Part shown: positions 28,950-38,181 of the stretch, piece after piece
Numbering within the stretch: position 1 is the first letter of the stretch
How the letters are laid out: each line of letters begins with the position of its first letter
Source: Candidatus Harrysmithiimonas galli
GTDB taxonomy: Bacteria; Bacillota; Bacilli; CAJFEE01
Reading direction: 5' to 3'
NCBI GenBank assembly: GCA_904373265.1
Contig: CAJFEE010000002.1
Span: 1 to 64,000, forward strand
DNA: 64,000 nt
Translations under genes and position numbers: made by a program
The notes under the pieces: model-generated
What the model was told of the DNA's origin: nothing
What the model saw: the letters and a program-made list of their open reading frames with translations, nothing else
Databases searched by the model: none

Positions 28950-30869
28950 TTATTTCATTAGTTCACAAACTAAATCCGTATAACGTGCTGGATCTTCTAA
29001 AGAAATATCAGCAATCAATAAAGCCTGATAATATAAAATCTCCGCATATTTCTTCGCTTTCTCTTGATCGTTTTTATAAGCATCCTGTAAAGCTGTAAAA
29101 ACCGCATGGTTCGGATTCAATTCCAACACACGCTCTGCCTTCATATCTGGTGTAGCCCCTCCTGGCATCGCTTTAAAATATTTTTCCATTTCTAATGAAA
29201 TCGGACTGTCACTTGATAAACAAACTGGATGACTTTTTAATTTTTTGGAAAGAATAACACGATGTACAGAATCCTTCAAAGCTTCTTTCACAAATGTCAA
29301 TAAATCTTTGTTTTCTTCTATCTGTTCTTCCATTTGCTTTTTATCTGCATCACTTTCTAAACCTAGATCATCTCCATTAATTGATTTGAATTCCTTATCA
29401 GCATATTTCATCAAAGTTTGGAAAACAAATTCATCAATATCATCTACCAAATACAGCATTTCATAACCTTTTTCACGCACCGGCTCCGTTTGTGGAAGCT
29501 GGTCAATTTTTTTTACAGATTCACCACATGCATAGTAAATATAAGGTTGATCTTCTTTCATCCGCTCTACATATTCTTTGAGGCTGACAAGCTTATTTTC
29601 TGTTGAAGAATGGAATAAAAGCAAATCCTGCAACGTTTCTTTATGCATGCCAAAATCAGATACAACACCGTATTTTAACTGCAAACCAAATTGTCCGAAA
29701 AATTGCTCATATTTTTCTCGATGATTTTTCATTAATTTTTGCAGTTCACTTTTAATTTTCTTCTCAATATTGGAAGCAATGACTTTCAGTTGGCGGTCAT
29801 GTTGCAGCAACTCACGTGAAATATTTAAAGATAAATCCTGTGAATCAACAATTCCTTTTACAAAACGGAAATGCTCTGGCAAAAGATCAGCACATTTATC
29901 CATAATCATAACGCCACTGGAATACAATTGCAGACCTTTTTCAAATTCTTTCGTATAATACCCGTATGGGGTGTGACTTGGAATAAAGAGCATTGCCTTA
30001 TACGTAATGGCACCCTCTGCATTTACACGAAGGGTTAAAATCGGATCTTCATGATCATAAAATTTCTCTTTATAATATTGATTGCAATCCTCATCACTCA
30101 CTTCACTACGACTTCTTTGCCAAATCGGAATCATGCTGTTTAACGTTTCTTCTTCTACATAAGTTTCATATTCAATTTCCTCGTTTTCATCTGCTTCTTC
30201 CTTTTCAATTGGGCGAGATTTTTCCACATCCATCACAATCGGATAGCGGACATAATCTGAATATTTTTTTACAAGACTTTTTAGCTTGTAGGTTTCCAGA
30301 TATTCGCTGTACTTTTCTTCCTCAGTATCATCAAGAAGAGTCATAATAATCGTTGTCCCAACACCATCTTTCTCACATGGTGTAATGGTATAGCCATCTG
30401 CACCTTCAGATTCCCAACAGTACGCTTGATCGCTATTATAAGCCTTTGTAATGACTGTTACCTTTTTGCTGACCATAAATGCAGAATAAAATCCGACACC
30501 AAACTGCCCGATAATATCAACGGTATCCTGCTCATGATTTTCTGCTTTTGTCATTTCTTCCTTAAATTGTAGCGAACCACTTTTAGCAATTGTACCAAGA
30601 TTGGCTTCTAATTCCTCCAAAGTCATTCCAATTCCTGTATCCGAAAGGATCAGCTCCCGTTTTTCTGGATCAACAGTCAATTTCATTTGAAACTTATCAA
30701 CTACACCGCGCGCAGTCTCATCTGTTAAAGAAAGATAGTGTAGCTTGTCCATCGCATCGCTGCCATTTGAAATCAATTCACGCAGGAAAATTTCCTTATG
30801 TGTATAAATGGAGTGAATCATTAAATCCAATAAACGTTTGGATTCTGCTTGAAATAATTTCTTTTCCAT
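28950..30869 (-). CDS. htpG: Chaperone HtpG (bacterial Hsp90)
   Basis: A protein of 639 residues, family length. The GHKL ATP site is visible: FLRELISNGSDAMDKL (catalytic Glu and Asn), DTGIGMT, and GQFGVGFYSAFMV in the lid. The middle domain has the conserved FVKGIVDSQDLSLNISRE. It is an ATP-dependent dimeric chaperone of the cytosol. The ATG at 30869 is preferred, eight bases after AGGAAGG. Monocistronic. Confidence 0.98.
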   Translation of the reverse strand: MEKKLFQAESKRLLDLMIHSIYTHKEIFLRELISNGSDAMDKLHYLSLTDETARGVVDKFQMKLTVDPEKRELILSDTGIGMTLEELEANLGTIAKSGSLQFKEEMTKAENHEQDTVDIIGQFGVGFYSAFMVSKKVTVITKAYNSDQAYCWESEGADGYTITPCEKDGVGTTIIMTLLDDTEEEKYSEYLETYKLKSLVKKYSDYVRYPIVMDVEKSRPIEKEEADENEEIEYETYVEEETLNSMIPIWQRSRSEVSDEDCNQYYKEKFYDHEDPILTLRVNAEGAITYKAMLFIPSHTPYGYYTKEFEKGLQLYSSGVMIMDKCADLLPEHFRFVKGIVDSQDLSLNISRELLQHDRQLKVIASNIEKKIKSELQKLMKNHREKYEQFFGQFGLQLKYGVVSDFGMHKETLQDLLLFHSSTENKLVSLKEYVERMKEDQPYIYYACGESVKKIDQLPQTEPVREKGYEMLYLVDDIDEFVFQTLMKYADKEFKSINGDDLGLESDADKKQMEEQIEENKDLLTFVKEALKDSVHRVILSKKLKSHPVCLSSDSPISLEMEKYFKAMPGGATPDMKAERVLELNPNHAVFTALQDAYKNDQEKAKKYAEILYYQALLIADISLEDPARYTDLVCELMK

Positions 30870-31079
30870 TTTCAAAACCTTCCTTTATTATTTAGATTTG
30901 TCGATTTTGATTGTAGCGAACGTTTATTTTTTTTGCAAATGTTTCGGTTACCGTTTTCTTTTCAACTCAATCTCCTTGTTCAAAAATAATAATCCATTGA
31001 TAAGAATAAAAAATAAATATACTATTCAAACTATATATATTATAATTTTACTGAATCTAGACAGAAGTTGTCCATACTT

Positions 31080-31399
31080 TATAGAAGCGTGTGATGAATG
31101 CTGTTTTGGTATAAGAGTTACCAAAAATCACTCGAAAGCCAGCATATAAGGCAATATAACCTTTTTACTTTCTTACAGCAAAGAATCTTTTCAACGATTT
31201 CATGTAGGTCATCCTTGATGCAACAAGCAAATTGTGTCCAATCCTTTTGGCAAGTTCGACATGCAATGCAAGATCGGATTGTATAATCAAATCATTTCAC
31301 AATTATGCCCTTTTTTTGCATAGTTTTGATACACGGCTGTAACAGCGCAACCATACTGCCTTTTTTACAAAGACTTCCCATTAAAATACAAATTTCCAT
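31080..31399 (-). pseudogene. Decayed NADPH-dependent FMN reductase (flavodoxin fold)
   Basis: From an ATG at 31399, with GGAGAG five bases upstream, the frame reads MEICILMGSLCKKGSMVALL, the flavin-binding N-terminus of multimeric flavodoxin or iron-sulfur flavoproteins (usual form ILNGSPRKNGNT). Near 31283 the homology shifts frame and continues RSCIACRTCQKDWTQFACCIK then DDLHEIVEKIL, matching the family's C-x2-C-x2-C...IKDDM-EI-EKI region. Further stops follow and the C-terminal part is missing. The rest of the gap (30870-31079 and 31400-31816) is AT-rich without recognisable content. Confidence 0.78.
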
Positions 31400-31816
31400 G
31401 TTTTTCTCTCCAATTCAATTCAAAATCCTCTTTAACTAAGAAGAATGGTCGTACAGCAAGAAGAAATGTAGAATAAGGGGATAATCAAAAAGCAACAGGA
31501 TCATTTTACTATCCTTGCTTATTTCATTTTTACTGCGATATACTCCTAAGTCAAAAGATCTCACTTACATTAGACAGCCTGATAAATATATCCATCTTAA
31601 TAAATACAGCAAGCAACTCTATAACTTTTCCTTTTGTTCTATAAAATCACTACGATATGTAAAATTTTTGCTTCAACCAGACGACCTTCCTTCTTAATAT
31701 TCAAGTGAATGAAAAAACATTATTAAAGTCATAGCATTCTTGAAAAAGATTTTTCACCCCAAACATATGCACAAATCTATGTTTATCCAGTCTAAAAATT
31801 AATCGTTTCTCAGTTT

Positions 31817-31842
31817 AAAAAAGACCTGGAAAATTCCAGATC
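31817..31842 (-). terminator. Intrinsic terminator of the CoA-transferase operon
   Basis: GACCTGGAA (31823-31831) pairs with TTCCAGATC (31834-31842), with one G-U pair and a very short loop; six T follow on the minus strand. Confidence 0.8.
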
Positions 31843-31874
31843 CATATTATAGAAGAAATGAAACTATAAAATTT

Positions 31875-32750
31875 TTAAGGAAGGAAAATCCCTTCTGGAT
31901 CAACCCTTTGATAAAGCAACTCCAATTCCTCATAAGTTGGGGGAGCAGTTTCTCCACGTACACGTGAAATATTCAAATCAAAACTGCAATTTTCCCGCAC
32001 TTGTTCCTTTGTAAATCCAGGATGAACCGTATCCAAGTACATTTCACCATTTTCGTCAAAATAGAAAACACCCATATCACTAATTACTGCAGATGGCCCC
32101 CCACGAAATCCCCGACCATAAACTTCTTTCTTTGAAACTCTTTTTCCACTTGGCCATTTAGGAACCCACCATCCTGGCGAGGTAATATAGTCTACATTTT
32201 CCTTAAACCGTCGCTTTTCCTGAACCATAATAAAAACCGTTCGTTTAGAGAGCGCATTGATATCAGAATTTCCACCACTGCCTGTTAGGCGTTTTTCAGG
32301 TACTGTACCATATTTGCCCATAGCAGTTGTATTGACATTTCCATATTTATCAATTTCGGCACCGCCAAGAAAAGCCAAATCGACAACACCTCTTTGTAGC
32401 TGTCCAAATACATCCATCAAACCAGAAGCGATGGAAGCCTGATAACTACAACGTGCATCACCAACAGATGTTGGTAAATCAATTGGACGTCCATCCACAC
32501 TTCCCGCTTCATAAATACAAGTTGCAGTTGGTGCAGTTGTAAGCTGTGCCAAAGCAATAGCAAGCATTGGTAATCCTGTACCTGCAAATACCACATCACC
32601 ATCGTGCACTTCACGCGCCGCTGCAACTGCCAACAAATCAATTGGCTTAAATTCTCCAAACTTGGCATAACGCTTTGGATTCACTTGTATGTTTTGATTT
32701 TTTCCCATTCTAAAATCATCAATCGTAAAATTGCTATCCGATTTTTTCAT
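31875..32750 (-). CDS. CoA-transferase subunit B (glutaconate CoA-transferase family)
   Basis: A protein of 291 residues of CoA-transferase family I, GctB/IpdB type. The stretch CIYEAGSVDG carries the candidate catalytic glutamate position, and FLGGAEIDKYGNVNTT and GSGGNSDI are family loops. With the A subunit it moves CoA between a carboxylate and an acyl-CoA. The start overlaps the A-subunit stop (ATGA). Length and order (A then B) fit glutaconate CoA-transferase; the relatives IpdAB act as hydrolases on steroid ring intermediates, so the reaction should not be assumed. Last gene of the operon. Confidence 0.85.
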   Translation of the reverse strand: MKKSDSNFTIDDFRMGKNQNIQVNPKRYAKFGEFKPIDLLAVAAAREVHDGDVVFAGTGLPMLAIALAQLTTAPTATCIYEAGSVDGRPIDLPTSVGDARCSYQASIASGLMDVFGQLQRGVVDLAFLGGAEIDKYGNVNTTAMGKYGTVPEKRLTGSGGNSDINALSKRTVFIMVQEKRRFKENVDYITSPGWWVPKWPSGKRVSKKEVYGRGFRGGPSAVISDMGVFYFDENGEMYLDTVHPGFTKEQVRENCSFDLNISRVRGETAPPTYEELELLYQRVDPEGIFLP

Positions 32751-33724
32751 TTGCGCTGCCCCCTTTTAACTTGATTGGAGTAGCCCAACGCTGGATTTGC
32801 CCTCAGGCTTTCCAAATGTGTCACACCCAACTTATTTAAGTACGTTGCATGGTCCGGAATTTGGTAAACCCATTCGTCCAGCCAGCTTTGCATTCCCTCC
32901 TCAGTACGACTTGCTTGATATAATTTTTTAATAAAATCGCCATCTGTTTCATATCTTCCGTAAGAACCTGTTGGGTGTGCCGCCCATGGTAATTCCACAA
33001 TATAGGTCACCTGATGACCCGGAATTTGATTGTGAGTTGGCTCCCTGCGAATATATTCCTCTGGAACAATATTTTCAGCAATGACAATAACATGATCTGC
33101 CGCTTTTATTGCTTCTACATCACTATATATCTGACCTTCAATACGTACCGTTCCTTCCTCGCCGACCATTTGTACATAAGCAATACACCAATCTGGATTG
33201 CTTGCTGGAATATGCAAAAGCCATCCACCATTAAATGTATCCTCTACAATTTCATATTTTTTCTTTGGTATTTTTGGATGACTGCCGTCCCGATAACCAA
33301 GCGTACCTAAATTGTCATATGCAGGATTTAAAATATCCGTTCCTAAACTTGCATACGTTGGTAAATATGGAAGCCCCATACTTCCGGCCGCCAAACGATA
33401 TAACATATGAACATGACTATAATCTTCAACAATCAATTGACCAGCTTCTGCTTTTCGTGCCAAATTCGCTCCAAGCTTTCCGTACAATTCATGCCCGATC
33501 CAACAGCTTTCCCAAATCTTTACACACCCCGCTCCAATTAACAAATCACTATGTGTGCCACCGTTAACCTCAACAAGATGCAAATCTTTTTTCTTTTGAC
33601 GGATCAGCTCATAAATGGCTGCCATCGGTCTTCTCCAAATGGTAAAACCACTAAAGGTTAAACAAGATCCATCTGGAATACATGCAATGGCTTCTGGCAA
33701 AGAAATTCTTTCCACCTTTCCCAC
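32747..33724 (-). CDS. CoA-transferase subunit A (glutaconate CoA-transferase family)
   Basis: A protein of 325 residues aligned over its whole length with GctA: SLPEAIACIPDGSCLTFSGF, DLLIGAGCVK, AGQLIVEDYS, GLPYLPTYASLGTD, PDWCIAYVQMVGEEGTVRI, EYIRREPTHNQIPGHQV and YLNKLG near the C-terminus. The start is GTG at 33724, nine bases after AGGAGGTG. It forms the heteromeric enzyme with the B subunit. The true acceptor acid is unknown; glutaconate itself is only the namesake of the family. Confidence 0.87.
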   Translation of the reverse strand: MGKVERISLPEAIACIPDGSCLTFSGFTIWRRPMAAIYELIRQKKKDLHLVEVNGGTHSDLLIGAGCVKIWESCWIGHELYGKLGANLARKAEAGQLIVEDYSHVHMLYRLAAGSMGLPYLPTYASLGTDILNPAYDNLGTLGYRDGSHPKIPKKKYEIVEDTFNGGWLLHIPASNPDWCIAYVQMVGEEGTVRIEGQIYSDVEAIKAADHVIVIAENIVPEEYIRREPTHNQIPGHQVTYIVELPWAAHPTGSYGRYETDGDFIKKLYQASRTEEGMQSWLDEWVYQIPDHATYLNKLGVTHLESLRANPALGYSNQVKRGQRK

Positions 33725-33749
33725 TTTTATCCACCTCCTATTTAAAACA

Positions 33750-34895
33750 TTATTTTGCTAGTACACCTCGACCAATTATCATACGTTGGATTTGATTTGC
33801 TCCTTCATAGATTTGCGTGATTTTTACATCGCGCATCATTCGTTCAATTGGATAAGCATTACAATAGCCATTACCACCCATCAACTGCACACAATCTGTA
33901 CATACCTTCATACCAACATCCGTTGCGTACCGTTTAGCCATAGACGCCTCAATATTATGAGGGAGACCTTGATCCTTCAACCAAGCCGCACGATACACAA
34001 GAAGCTGTGCTGCATCCAGCTCAGTTGCCATATCTGCTACCATAAATTGGAGACCTTGATTGGCAGACAGTGGTTTGCCAAACTGTTCTCTCTCCTTAAT
34101 ATATTTTTTTGTGTACGCCAATGCACCTTCTCCGATTCCCAAACCTTGTGCACCAATTGTAATTCTTCCTCCGGCCAGTAGACCCATAGCAATTTTAAAA
34201 CCATCATTGATTTCTCCCAAAACATTTTCTTTTGGCACTTTGCAGTTATCAAAATACAGCTCACAGGTTGGTGAAGCATTCATTCCCATTTTCACGATGG
34301 GTTTGCCTATTGTAAATCCGGGTGTATCTTTTTCTACAATCAGACATGTGATTCCTTTCCCACTTTTTTGTGTAGGATCGGTTTTTACAAATGTACAATA
34401 TGTTGTTGCAACTCCCGCATTTGTAATAAAAATCTTACTCCCATTTAATAAGAAGTAATCCCCCTTATCCTCTGCTGTACATTTGATAGAGCCTGCATCA
34501 GATCCTGCTGTTACCTCTGTCAATGCATAGGCACCAATGATCTCCCCTGTTGCAAGCGATTTTAAATACTTTTGTTTCAATCGTTCGGTACCATAAAGCT
34601 CAATACTCATACATCCCAAGCCTGTATGGACACTCATAATCACCGCAGTAGATGCACAAACCTTTGCCAATTCTTCTATGAAAATTGCAAAATCTAAATA
34701 GCTACCACCAGCTCCACCCCATGCTTGCGAAATCGGAATCCCTGTCAAACCCAACTCTGCCATTCTTTTAAAGGTTTGCATCGGAAATTCATGGGCGCGA
34801 TCAATCTCTCCTGCCAAAGGAAGCACTTCGTTTTCAGCAAATTTCCGATACATTTCTCTCATCATTTCTGATTCTGTACTCAATTGAAAATGCAT
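33750..34895 (-). CDS. Acyl-CoA dehydrogenase (short/medium-chain, Bcd-like)
   Basis: A protein of 381 residues with the flavin motifs YALTEVTAGSDAGS and ITNAG, and the C-terminal QIYEGANQIQRMIIGR with the catalytic glutamate in YEG. Family members oxidise acyl-CoA at alpha-beta or, with an electron-bifurcating Etf, reduce crotonyl-CoA. The ATG at 34895 is preferred, six bases after AAAGGCGG. No etfAB gene is within the window, so the electron partner must lie elsewhere. It is 25 bases from the CoA-transferase A gene and clearly co-transcribed. Confidence 0.93.
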   Translation of the reverse strand: MHFQLSTESEMMREMYRKFAENEVLPLAGEIDRAHEFPMQTFKRMAELGLTGIPISQAWGGAGGSYLDFAIFIEELAKVCASTAVIMSVHTGLGCMSIELYGTERLKQKYLKSLATGEIIGAYALTEVTAGSDAGSIKCTAEDKGDYFLLNGSKIFITNAGVATTYCTFVKTDPTQKSGKGITCLIVEKDTPGFTIGKPIVKMGMNASPTCELYFDNCKVPKENVLGEINDGFKIAMGLLAGGRITIGAQGLGIGEGALAYTKKYIKEREQFGKPLSANQGLQFMVADMATELDAAQLLVYRAAWLKDQGLPHNIEASMAKRYATDVGMKVCTDCVQLMGGNGYCNAYPIERMMRDVKITQIYEGANQIQRMIIGRGVLAK

Positions 34896-34958
34896 AATCA
34901 TCCGCCTTTCTTATATACTTATTTTATTTTAGTGATGAATAAAGCAAAAATATATCTA

Positions 34959-36155
34959 CTATTCTACCTTTAGTAGCAATGCATCACCTTGTGCCGCACC
35001 ACTGCAAATGCCACAGACTGCATATCCACCACCTCGTCTGCGCAGTTCATAAATTGCGGTTGCCACGATTCTTCCCCCAGTTGCACCAATCGGATGCCCA
35101 TACGCGATAGCTCCACCGTTTACATTCACCTTTGTATCCATTTCTTTTTTATTCATACCTAGAATTTTCTCACCACTAATCAGTGCCACTGCTGCAAATG
35201 CTTCATTAATTTCAATGATTTGCATATCTTGATGTGTTAAATGATTTTGTTCCAATACTTTGCGTATGGAAATACCTGGAACTGTTGCGATATATTTCGG
35301 TTCTCTAGAAACTTGTGCATAATCAACAACCGTTGCCAAAATTGGAAGATCCAATTGCTCGGCTTTTTCCCGACTCGCTAAAAGCACTGCACTAGCTCCA
35401 TCATTGGTACTCGGTGCATTCCCTGCTGTTACAGTTCCGTCTTCTGAAAACAATATGGGCAACTTTTCCAAATCCTGATAAGTACAGCCAAATCGAGGTG
35501 CTTCATCCACTTCAAATCGACAAGCATTTCGTCCTTCAATCACAACTGGAAAAATCTCATCATCCATTTTTCCAGCAAGTATGGCTTTTTCTGCTAAATT
35601 TTGACTTCGTAAGGCCCATAAATCTTGTTCATCTCTTTTCACACCAAATTCTTTTGCTACCTCTGAACCATGTACTGCCATATGCCGATTATAAAATGCA
35701 CACCAAAGTCCATCTGAAACCATTAAATCCAACACATCTTTTTTTGGTATACCCATTCGTGCACCCCATCGCATATCCGGCAAGGCAAAAGGTGCATTTG
35801 ACATACTTTCCATTCCACCACCAATGGCCATATCCAAAAAGCCTGCAGCAATCATTTGATAAGCCATTCCGCAAGTTACAATTCCTGAAGAACAAACTTT
35901 ATTTACCGTAATTGAAGGCACTTCATTTGGCAATCCAGCTTTTATACCCGCTTGCCGACTAGGAATTTGACCAGAACCCGCTTGAATCACTTGACCATAA
36001 TACAAATAATCAATCATTTTCGGATCAACACGCCCGCGATTCATCACTTCTTTTATTGCAAGTGCCCCTAACTCAACCGCTTTTTTGTTCTTTAATGCAC
36101 CACCAAATTTTGCAAAAGGTGTTCTTGCTGCTGCAACTACTACCACTTCTCTCAT
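34959..36155 (-). CDS. Acetyl-CoA acetyltransferase (thiolase)
   Basis: A protein of 398 residues, the usual thiolase length. Catalytic cysteine in NKVCSSG (near residue 88), the glycine-rich SNAPFALPDMRWG area, NEAFAAV, and C-terminal GGAIAYGHPIGATGGRI and CGICSGAAQGDA with the second cysteine are present. It condenses two acetyl-CoA or cleaves 3-ketoacyl-CoA. ATG at 36155 follows AGGAGG. A hairpin terminator stands between it and the upstream dehydrogenase gene, so it may also have its own promoter. Confidence 0.94.
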   Translation of the reverse strand: MREVVVVAAARTPFAKFGGALKNKKAVELGALAIKEVMNRGRVDPKMIDYLYYGQVIQAGSGQIPSRQAGIKAGLPNEVPSITVNKVCSSGIVTCGMAYQMIAAGFLDMAIGGGMESMSNAPFALPDMRWGARMGIPKKDVLDLMVSDGLWCAFYNRHMAVHGSEVAKEFGVKRDEQDLWALRSQNLAEKAILAGKMDDEIFPVVIEGRNACRFEVDEAPRFGCTYQDLEKLPILFSEDGTVTAGNAPSTNDGASAVLLASREKAEQLDLPILATVVDYAQVSREPKYIATVPGISIRKVLEQNHLTHQDMQIIEINEAFAAVALISGEKILGMNKKEMDTKVNVNGGAIAYGHPIGATGGRIVATAIYELRRRGGGYAVCGICSGAAQGDALLLKVE

Positions 36156-36190
36156 TGAAATTCCTCCTGTGGATCAATAATTTTTATCAC

Positions 36191-36230
36191 AAAAAAATCT
36201 CAGTACATTGCTTTTGTTGTCTGTACTGAG
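36191..36230 (-). terminator. Terminator between dehydrogenase and thiolase genes
   Basis: CTCAGTACA (36199-36207) and TGTACTGAG (36222-36230) form a perfect stem with a 14-base loop; seven T follow on the minus strand (complement of 36191-36197). It lies within an apparent operon, 18 bases after the SDR stop. Confidence 0.85.
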
Positions 36231-36248
36231 AAGAACAAGGAAGATATT

Positions 36249-37016
36249 TTATTTTGGAGGCATTCGGATTGCCCCATCCAAACGAATGGTCTCGCCATTT
36301 AGATAAGGATTGGTTAGCACTTCCAATACCAAAGAAGCAAATTCATGCGGCTCACCCAACCGTTTAGGAAACGGAACCGTTGCACCCAACGAATCACGTA
36401 CTTCTTGCGGCATTGCCTGCATCATAGGCGTATTGAAAATCCCTGGTGCAATGCTGTTAATACGAATTCCTTCCCTAGAAAGGTCTCGTGCAATTGGTAA
36501 AGTCATACCAACAACCCCAGCTTTAGATGCTGCATAAGCCGCCTGACCAATTTGTCCATCAAATGCTGCAATGGAGGCAACATTTACAATTACACCGCGC
36601 TCACCATTTTCATTGGCTTCATTTTTTATCATTTCCCAAGCGCAAAGCCGAATCATATCAAAAGAACCAACCAAATTAATTGAAATCGCTTTCATAAATC
36701 TCTGCAAATCTGCTGGTCCATTGCGACCAATTGTTCGATCAGCTCCTGCGATACCCGCTGCATTGACCAGTCCTGTAATTTTACCAAATTTTTGCATTCC
36801 ACTTTGTATGGCAGCCTGGTTTTCTTCTGTACAAGTCACATCGCATTTTGTAAAAAACGCCTGCTTTCCAAGCTGTTTGACAAGTAAATCGCCATCTTTT
36901 TCATTCATGTCAGCAATTATAACTTTACCCTCTTTCTTGACTATCGCTTTGGCGACTTCCGCACCCAAACCTGATGCGCCTCCTGTAATGAAAACAACCG
37001 AATCTTTAATTTTCAT
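36249..37016 (-). CDS. SDR-family 3-hydroxyacyl-CoA dehydrogenase (HSD10-like)
   Basis: A protein of 255 residues. Rossmann motif TGGASGLG at residues 11-18, the NAAG-like NAAGIAGADR, catalytic Ser in IVNVASIAAFDGQ and YAASK at the Tyr-Lys site. The C-terminal FPKRLGEPHEFASLV and NGETIRLDGAIRM are like 17-beta-HSD10, which oxidises 3-hydroxyacyl-CoA and 2-methyl-3-hydroxybutyryl-CoA with NAD. It starts at 37016 after AAGGAGG and leads the acyl-CoA cluster. A terminator separates it from the thiolase gene. Confidence 0.88.
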   Translation of the reverse strand: MKIKDSVVFITGGASGLGAEVAKAIVKKEGKVIIADMNEKDGDLLVKQLGKQAFFTKCDVTCTEENQAAIQSGMQKFGKITGLVNAAGIAGADRTIGRNGPADLQRFMKAISINLVGSFDMIRLCAWEMIKNEANENGERGVIVNVASIAAFDGQIGQAAYAASKAGVVGMTLPIARDLSREGIRINSIAPGIFNTPMMQAMPQEVRDSLGATVPFPKRLGEPHEFASLVLEVLTNPYLNGETIRLDGAIRMPPK

Positions 37017-37334
37017 TTATCCGCCTCCTTTTTTGTCTAATTTGTGTCTGATCTTGAAGTTATATTCACTGTACTATAGTTTTGGTTTTTTGTCAATAAA
37101 ATTAAATACTATTCTCATATTTATTTTATTCTATTATATTTAAATAATAATCGCATCATAGTTTTAAAATGAGTTTGATATAAAGATCATATTTCTAAAT
37201 ACTTCAAAAAATATTAAATCAAAAGATAGTTATTTCAAATTATGTATGAGAAAAATTTTATTTATATCATAGGATATGATGAATTTTTATCTCTTATTCC
37301 TTACAAAACATTGAAATGATGACTTATACATAAA

Positions 37335-37363
37335 AATAAACCATTTATTTTCAATGGTTTATT
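37335..37363. terminator. Hairpin, probable terminator of a lost gene
   Basis: AATAAACCATT (37335-37345) and AATGGTTTATT (37353-37363), with a seven-base loop and AT-rich ends. It lies just beyond the 3' end of the integrase relic. Confidence 0.65.
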
Positions 37364-37385
37364 AGGTGTCCAATGCTATTTCGTT

Positions 37386-37615
37386 CATGTTTCATCATTT
37401 AACAATATTTTTGCTATATCATCCATAAGCAAGGTGAGTTTTTCTGCTGCCTCTTCATATTCTTTGTCATATAAGTGTCAATATCCATTATGATTTTTAT
37501 ATCAGAGTGACCGAGCCTTTCTTGTATTTCTTTGATATGTATTGCTTCAATAAGTAAGGATGTATGTGTAATGCCTGAATGAATGTAGATTGATATTTTT
37601 GCCTATTGCCGCCTT
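37386..37615 (-). pseudogene. Relic of a phage-type tyrosine recombinase, C-terminal part
   Basis: On the minus strand the frame reads ITHTSLLIEAIHIKEIQERL and then GHSDIKIIMDID, which is the RHTHASLLIEAG...QERLGHSDIKTTMDIYTH region of Tn916- and phage-type integrases. The arginine of H-x-x-R and the catalytic tyrosine are lost. After a shift the second frame reads YDKEYEEAAEKL and ends at the natural stop near 37386. The N-terminal two thirds are absent. The rest of the 1.1-kb gap (37017-38128) holds no other recognisable gene. Confidence 0.78.
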
Positions 37616-38128
37616 TTTCAAGAATAAACGTAAACAGTAAGCAAATAACGATAACTAAATAATGAGGAGTTGAAAAAAAGAATTTCTCCATTTTAGATTA
37701 TTTCATAGATGACAATAACTAGGTAACTATGAATTACTTCGTTAAGCACATCAACTCGCTGCAAATATGAACGCTCACAGAATAGCGAAACCTTTCGCCT
37801 ATAAGGTTTTATAACTTTGTAATGTAAAAATTCCTTGCAAAAGAATTTAAAAAACCCATGGGCAAGGGGAATCTATGATTTTGTATATTGTAGAGGATAT
37901 TCATATTGTTTTGTTTAAGTTATTTTTTTAAAATACAGTTTGTACATTGAAAAACTTAATTTTATTAGTAAGATGTATTTGTTCATGTTTATGTTGAAAA
38001 ACGATAAAAAAAACTATTTTAGGAAATAGAATAAATATTGATGTATAGTCATTTTTATTGGAATAACCTCAGCATAATGATATATAACTGATTGCAAAAT
38101 CATAGATCCTTATCATTTCTAATCCCAA

Positions 38129-38164
38129 ATAAAAAATCACCAAACGCTTTTGGCATTGGTGATT
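38129..38164 (-). terminator. Intrinsic terminator of the AcuI-like reductase gene
   Basis: AATCACCAA (38135-38143) and TTGGTGATT (38156-38164), 12-base loop, T-run on the minus strand. Confidence 0.87.
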
Positions 38165-38181
38165 CCTAATGAATAGAAAAA

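Noticed and set aside
31098-31286. A plus-strand cysteine-containing frame
   Set aside because: It is the complement of the flavin-reductase relic, whose homology is on the minus strand.
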